Shown: piece after piece, positions 59,682 to 64,000 of the stretch
Numbering within the stretch: position 1 is the stretch's first letter
Layout: each line of letters begins with the position of its first letter
Assembly: GCA_964634005.1 (NCBI GenBank)
Contig: CAZWKQ010000002.1
Location: forward strand, 186,001 to 250,000
Direction: 5' to 3'
Length of the DNA: 64,000 nt
Source of the DNA: CAZWKQ01 sp964634005
GTDB lineage: Bacteria > Bacteroidota > Bacteroidia > Bacteroidales > JACABE01
The notes under the pieces: model-generated
Told to the model about the DNA's origin: nothing
The model's database searches: none
Seen by the model: the letters and a program-made list of their open reading frames with translations, nothing else
Position numbers and translations under genes: made by a program

Positions 59682-62600
59682 ATGTTTAAGTCATTATCAA
59701 AACTTTTTGGAAACAAATCGCAAAGAGATATAAAGGAAATAACTCCGATAGTTCACAAAATAAAAGAAGCATATCAAACCATTACTACCCTCACTAATGA
59801 TGAACTTCGAGAAAAAACACAGGAATTTAAAAACAGAATAAAAGAATATATTGCCGACGAAGAAAATGAAATAGCTCTTTTACTCAAAAAAATAGAAGAT
59901 GAACCCGATATGGATATCGAGGAAAAAGAAGAGATATACAACGAAATAGAAAGGATTGAAAAGTCGGAATACGAAAAAACACAGGAAATTCTTATGGAAA
60001 TCCTGCCCGAGGCTTTTGCCGTAATGAAAGAAACAGCAAAACGCTTTGCCGAAAACGATAAACTGGAAGTTACTGCCAAAGAATGGGACAGAGATCTTGC
60101 AGCCAAACGCGATAATGTAAATGTAGTAGGCGACAAAGCATATTACGACAATAAATGGACAGCCGGAGGCAATATGGTAAAATGGGATATGGTACACTAC
60201 GATGTGCAGCTTATTGGCGGTATAGTTCTGCATTCGGGTAAAATTGCCGAAATGGCTACAGGTGAAGGTAAAACACTCGTAGCCACTTTGCCTGTTTATT
60301 TAAACGCTCTGCCGGGTAAAGGTGTGCATGTAGTTACAGTTAACGATTACCTCGCAAAACGTGACTCCGAATGGATGGGTATGCTTTTTGAATTCCACGG
60401 ATTGAAAGTTGATTGTATCGACAAACACGAACCCAACTCGGAAGCTCGACGCAATGCTTACCTTGCCGATATTACCTACGGTACAAACAATGAATTCGGA
60501 TTCGATTACCTTCGCGATAATATGGCTCGAAACCCCGAAGAATTGGTACAACGAAAACATAATTACGCCATAGTCGATGAGGTTGACTCGGTTTTAATCG
60601 ACGATGCACGTACTCCGCTTATTATCTCAGGACCAACTCCTAAAGGAGAACATCATGAGTTCGATGCACTTAAACCAAATATTCAAAAATTATACAATGC
60701 TCAAAGAAATCTCGTTACTCAAATAATTGCCGATGCCAAGAAGCTCCTTACCGGAACCCCGAGCAGCGAAGACGAAAAGAAAGGCGGCGAACTTCTGCTT
60801 AGGGCGCATAGAGGATTGCCCAAAAACAAAGCTCTTATCAAGTTTTTGAGCGAACCGGGAATGAAAGCTCTGCTCCTGAAAACCGAAAATTTCTACATGC
60901 AGGAGCAGTCAAAAAATATGCACATTATTGACGATGAGCTTTACTTTGTTATTGACGAAAAAAACAATACAATAGACCTTACAGAAAAAGGTATCGACTA
61001 TATATCAGCCGATGCCGAAGAAGCTAAACTGTATATGTTGCCCGATGTTGGTGCCGAACTTGCCGATTTGGAAAAGAAAAATCTCAGTCACGCCGAAAAA
61101 ATCGAACAAAAAAGCGAAATACTACGAAACTACGCTATACAATCCGATAGAGTTCACACTATTAATCAGCTTTTAAAAGCCTACACACTTTTCGAAAAAG
61201 ATGTAGAATATGTTATTATCGATAATAAGATTAAAATTGTTGACGAGCAAACGGGTCGTATAATGGAAGGCAGAAGATATTCCGATGGTTTGCATCAGGC
61301 TATCGAAGCAAAGGAAAATGTTAAGGTAGAAGCCGCAACTCAAACCTATGCAACCATAACCCTACAGAACTATTTCAGAATGTACAGCAAACTTGCCGGT
61401 ATGACAGGTACTGCCGAAACTGAAGCCGGCGAATTTTGGGATATTTATAAGCTCGATGTAGTTGTTATTCCTACAAACAAACCCGTTATCAGAGTCGATA
61501 AAGAAGACCTTGTTTACAAAACAAAAAAAGAGAAATATGCTGCAGTAATCGACGAAATCCAGAATCTTATAAATATTGGGCGTCCGGTTCTTGTTGGTAC
61601 AACTTCTGTTGAAATATCGGAACTTTTGAGTCGTTCGCTTAAAATGCGTAACATTAAACATAATGTTCTAAATGCAAAACTTCACAAACGCGAAGCAGAT
61701 ATAGTTGCCGAAGCCGGTATTGCCGGTACTGTTACAATAGCAACGAATATGGCCGGTCGTGGTACCGATATCAAGCTTGGACCCGGAGTTAAAGAAGTAG
61801 GTGGTTTGGCAATAATAGGTACCGAAAGACACGAATCGCGAAGAGTTGACAGACAGTTGAGAGGTCGTGCCGGTCGTCAGGGTGACCCCGGTAGCTCTCA
61901 GTTCTTCGTTTCTCTCGAAGACGACTTAATGAGACTTTTCGGCTCCGACAGAATTGCCAAAGTTATGGACCGTCTCGGCCTCAAAGAGGGTGAAGTTATT
62001 CAACACTCCATGATTACCAAATCAATAGAAAGGGCGCAGAAAAAAGTTGAAGAAAACAATTTCGGCATAAGAAAACGATTGCTCGAATACGACGACGTTA
62101 TGAACTCGCAACGCGAAGTTATCTACAAAAAAAGACGCAATGCTCTGTATGGCGACCGTTTGCCTATCGACATATCCAATATGATGTACGATACTTGCGA
62201 GCTTATTGTTAACGAGAGCATCGAAAGTCGCGATTTTAACGAATTTAATGACAACCTTATCAGAACTTTTGGTGTAGAATCACCTGTTTCCGAAAAGGAC
62301 TTCTTCGCAGGAAAAGCCGAAGAAATTACTGATAAAGTATTTGCCGAAGTGTTTGCTTCTTATAAGAGTAAAACAAAATTAATGGCCGAACATGCCTACC
62401 CTGTTATTAAAGATGTTTATGAGAATAATGGCAGCAGATACGAAAATATTTTGATACCCATTACCGACAGGAAAAAAACACTTCAGGTTGTGGCACCTAT
62501 TAAAAAGTGCTACGAAACTAAAGGCAGGGAAGTAATAACTTCAATAGAAAAAGGAATTACTCTTGCCATAATTGATGATGCTTGGAAAGAACACCTCCGC

Positions 62601-62972
62601 GAAATGGACGACTTAAAGCAATCGGTTCAAAATGCTACTTACGAACAAAAAGACCCGTTGTTGATTTACAAATTCGAGTCGTTTGAGTTGTTTAAAAAAA
62701 TGATACAGGAAATTAACAAAGAGATTAGTTCATTCCTTTGCTTGGGCGAATTACCGTTGGACAACCCCGATAATGTCAAAGAAGCAAGGGTACAGCATAC
62801 TGATATGAGTAAACTGAAAACCGGAAGAGACGAAGTTTCTTCGCCTGCAGCTAACAGAACTCAAAGCGATGAAAAAGTTCAGCCTGTCAGAGTTGAAAAG
62901 AAAGTAGGACGTAACGACCCCTGTCCTTGCGGCAGCGGAAAGAAATATAAACAGTGTCATGGAAGAGAGTAG
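59682..62972 (+). CDS. secA: Preprotein translocase ATPase SecA
   Basis: The 1096-residue motor of Sec export. Nucleotide-binding domain 1 has Walker A ATGEGKTL near residue 192 and the DEVDSVLIDDARTPLIISG segment near 298. The second ATPase domain has TNMAGRGTDIKLGPG near 690, and the helical wing/scaffold follows. The C-terminus ends in a SEC-C zinc motif (CPCGSGKKYKQCHG). It is about 200 residues longer than E. coli SecA because of insertions, for example a charged segment near 55-110, which is usual for Bacteroidota. It supplies the Sec-exported proteins, including the T9SS cargo in this window. Confidence 0.98.
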   Translation: MFKSLSKLFGNKSQRDIKEITPIVHKIKEAYQTITTLTNDELREKTQEFKNRIKEYIADEENEIALLLKKIEDEPDMDIEEKEEIYNEIERIEKSEYEKTQEILMEILPEAFAVMKETAKRFAENDKLEVTAKEWDRDLAAKRDNVNVVGDKAYYDNKWTAGGNMVKWDMVHYDVQLIGGIVLHSGKIAEMATGEGKTLVATLPVYLNALPGKGVHVVTVNDYLAKRDSEWMGMLFEFHGLKVDCIDKHEPNSEARRNAYLADITYGTNNEFGFDYLRDNMARNPEELVQRKHNYAIVDEVDSVLIDDARTPLIISGPTPKGEHHEFDALKPNIQKLYNAQRNLVTQIIADAKKLLTGTPSSEDEKKGGELLLRAHRGLPKNKALIKFLSEPGMKALLLKTENFYMQEQSKNMHIIDDELYFVIDEKNNTIDLTEKGIDYISADAEEAKLYMLPDVGAELADLEKKNLSHAEKIEQKSEILRNYAIQSDRVHTINQLLKAYTLFEKDVEYVIIDNKIKIVDEQTGRIMEGRRYSDGLHQAIEAKENVKVEAATQTYATITLQNYFRMYSKLAGMTGTAETEAGEFWDIYKLDVVVIPTNKPVIRVDKEDLVYKTKKEKYAAVIDEIQNLINIGRPVLVGTTSVEISELLSRSLKMRNIKHNVLNAKLHKREADIVAEAGIAGTVTIATNMAGRGTDIKLGPGVKEVGGLAIIGTERHESRRVDRQLRGRAGRQGDPGSSQFFVSLEDDLMRLFGSDRIAKVMDRLGLKEGEVIQHSMITKSIERAQKKVEENNFGIRKRLLEYDDVMNSQREVIYKKRRNALYGDRLPIDISNMMYDTCELIVNESIESRDFNEFNDNLIRTFGVESPVSEKDFFAGKAEEITDKVFAEVFASYKSKTKLMAEHAYPVIKDVYENNGSRYENILIPITDRKKTLQVVAPIKKCYETKGREVITSIEKGITLAIIDDAWKEHLREMDDLKQSVQNATYEQKDPLLIYKFESFELFKKMIQEINKEISSFLCLGELPLDNPDNVKEARVQHTDMSKLKTGRDEVSSPAANRTQSDEKVQPVRVEKKVGRNDPCPCGSGKKYKQCHGRE

Positions 62973-62991
62973 CCATAAAAGGCTATTCTCT
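62964..62991. terminator. Bidirectional terminator overlapping two stop codons
   Basis: Stem AGAGAGTAGCC / GGCTATTCTCT with one G-T wobble and a 6-base loop. The left arm contains the secA stop codon and the right arm the stop codon of the convergent arsenate reductase gene, an unusually compact arrangement. Confidence 0.75.
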
Positions 62992-63489
62992 TATTATTTC
63001 TTTGTATAATTCATAAAATTTGTCCCTTATTTCATCGCGTACTTTTCTGTAAACCTCGGTTATTTCTTCGTCACTGCCTGTGGCGTCAGCAGGGTCTTCA
63101 AGTGGTATGTGAATATACTTCGCATCTTTTGAACTGAATACGGGGCATTTTGCTTTAGCATTATCACATACTGTTACTATATAGTCGAATTCCTTATTCG
63201 AATAATCATAAACCGATTTCGTATAGTGATTCTCGATATTTATATCAACTTCCTTCATCACTTTTATTGCAAACCGATTAACGCTTACCTCAGGTTTTAC
63301 TCCTGCCGATATTATTTCCAATCTTTCATCAAAAGAACGTAACCAACCTTCGGCCATTTGGCTTCTGCATGAATTTCCCGTGCAAATTACCAATATTTTC
63401 TTTCTGTTGTATTTATCAGTGCAGCTTTTACATAAATCCTTATTTTCTGATACATCTTTACACGTATTGCAATTATTTATTTTTCCCAT
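62983..63489 (-). CDS. arsC: Arsenate reductase (thioredoxin-coupled, LMW-PTP type)
   Basis: A 168-residue protein. The phosphatase loop CX5R is at C36-R42 (CTGNSCR), the redox pair is C108 and C115 (VTVCDNAKAKCP, spacing 7 as in S. aureus ArsC C82/C89), and the acid/base Asp is in LEDPADATG. It would reduce arsenate using thioredoxin. Residues 1-30 are an extra Cys-rich extension (C7, C10, C20, C23; two CxxC pairs) that could bind zinc or an Fe-S cluster and is not part of classical ArsC. No arsR or arsenite pump gene is adjacent. It diverges from the XdhC-type gene. Confidence 0.88.
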   Translation of the reverse strand: MGKINNCNTCKDVSENKDLCKSCTDKYNRKKILVICTGNSCRSQMAEGWLRSFDERLEIISAGVKPEVSVNRFAIKVMKEVDINIENHYTKSVYDYSNKEFDYIVTVCDNAKAKCPVFSSKDAKYIHIPLEDPADATGSDEEITEVYRKVRDEIRDKFYELYKEIIRE

Positions 63490-63553
63490 AATTTTTTTAT
63501 CGTTAGCAGATAATTTTTCGTAAATTTATAAACTTTTTTAAAATCTGATTAAA

Positions 63554-64000
63554 ATGAACAATTTGTTTGCCGATGTTTATGAAAGTATTAAGAGCAGAAA
63601 GCCTTTTGCATTATGTATTGTAGTTGATACCAAAGGTTCAACACCGCGAAAAAAAGGTGCTAAAATGATAGTTTACAGCGATGGCAACATTACAGGAACT
63701 ATTGGCGGAGGTGCCGTCGAAAAACAAGTTATTAATGATGCTTTAAATGTCATTAAAACAGGTAAAGCCCTTAAAAAAACATATCAGCTCGAAGAAGATT
63801 TAAGTATGCACTGCGGAGGCGAAATGGAAATATTTATCGAATCTCTTGTCGATTTGCTAAACCTTAATATTTTCGGAGGTGGTCATGTAGGTCGTGCTTT
63901 GGCCAATTTAGCCAAGAATTTCGACTTTCAAATAAATATATTCGACTGGAGAGATATTGATTTTTCCGACGAAGAAAAATCGTATATAAATTTTATCAAA
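63554..64000 (+). CDS. XdhC/CoxI-family molybdenum-enzyme accessory protein, 3'-truncated by window edge
   Basis: An open frame from ATG at 63554 runs to the window end (149 codons seen). LCIVVDTKGSTPRKKGAKMIV and GTIGGGAVEKQVI match the N-terminal XdhC_CoxI domain, MHCGGEMEIFIE the middle, and NIFGGGHVGRALANLA begins the C-terminal Rossmann domain. XdhC proteins bind and sulfurate molybdenum cofactor for xanthine dehydrogenase-type enzymes. The sulfur need of this step is noteworthy given the sulfur-relay genes elsewhere. The partner hydroxylase would lie beyond the window. Confidence 0.88.
   Translation, partial: MNNLFADVYESIKSRKPFALCIVVDTKGSTPRKKGAKMIVYSDGNITGTIGGGAVEKQVINDALNVIKTGKALKKTYQLEEDLSMHCGGEMEIFIESLVDLLNLNIFGGGHVGRALANLAKNFDFQINIFDWRDIDFSDEEKSYINFIK

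Overview
The window is AT-rich DNA from a member of the Bacteroidota, probably an anaerobic, protein- and amino-acid-fermenting Bacteroidales-like lineage. This is inferred from several things seen together: type IX secretion sorting domains of types A and B, recurrent TAnnTTTG(C) promoter boxes just upstream of start codons, an S46 (DPP7-type) dipeptidyl peptidase, a one-chain glycyl-tRNA synthetase, DUF5687/DUF1573/DUF2795 proteins, and a methylmalonyl-CoA decarboxylation operon. No rRNA, tRNA, CRISPR array or intact transposon was seen. The left and right edges cut through genes: a membrane protein at 1-1038 and an XdhC-family protein from 63554.

Layout. 0-4.9 kb: partial membrane protein, MazG-like hydrolase, a DUF5687 permease/ATPase ABC pair, an AlkD-like protein, and a lone receiver domain. 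4.9-11.9 kb: a Crp/Fnr regulator faces an eight-gene operon of two DsrE-type proteins, TusA, an MvhD-like subunit, two HdrA-type flavoproteins, a small winged-helix protein and a QmoC-like membrane subunit. A GTGAT-N4-ATCAC palindrome sits between regulator and operon. 11.9-14.7 kb: aspartokinase and an NhaD antiporter. 14.7-21.7 kb: a long minus-strand run of secreted or outer-membrane proteins ending in a two-component system. 21.8-25 kb: a 3'-5' exonuclease, an NtrC-type regulator lacking its DNA-binding domain, and 2-amino-3-ketobutyrate CoA ligase. 25-27.3 kb: DUF134 regulator, methionine gamma-lyase-like enzyme, DUF5320 and NifX-like proteins. 27.3-31.5 kb: histidine ammonia-lyase, P5C dehydrogenase, MTA phosphorylase. 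31.6-39.2 kb: SPOR-domain protein, a RhuM-type gene interrupted by a stop codon, GlyRS, S46 peptidase, GpsA. 39.3-43.9 kb: methylmalonyl-CoA epimerase plus the four-part Na+-pumping decarboxylase. 44-53.2 kb: T9SS beta-helix protein, uridine kinase, Aat, DnaE, thioredoxin, DUF58, DUF1573. 53.3-53.9 kb: a gene-free stretch holding about 6.7 copies of a 42-bp tandem repeat with nested palindromes. 53.9-64 kb: M3 peptidase, peptidase E, a nucleotide pyrophosphatase-like enzyme, a DHOD-like protein, DUF2795, SecA, arsenate reductase, XdhC.

How the genes fit together (inference). Extracellular and periplasmic peptidases supply peptides. HutH, PruA, Kbl and the methionine lyase open amino acids. 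Methionine degradation would feed propionyl-CoA and the methylmalonyl-CoA decarboxylase would link it to a sodium gradient, which NhaD could couple to protons. The Hdr/Qmo-like operon could pass electrons between a protein-bound sulfur carrier (TusA/DsrE) and the quinone pool. Two CRP-type palindromes (5582-5597 and 39267-39284) suggest that the sulfur/redox operon and the decarboxylase operon may share a Crp/Fnr-type control.

The strongest candidates for a little-described system are the DsrE-DsrE2-TusA-MvhD-HdrA-HdrA-wHTH-QmoC operon and the 42-bp phased repeat array. Novelty cannot be judged from sequence reading alone.
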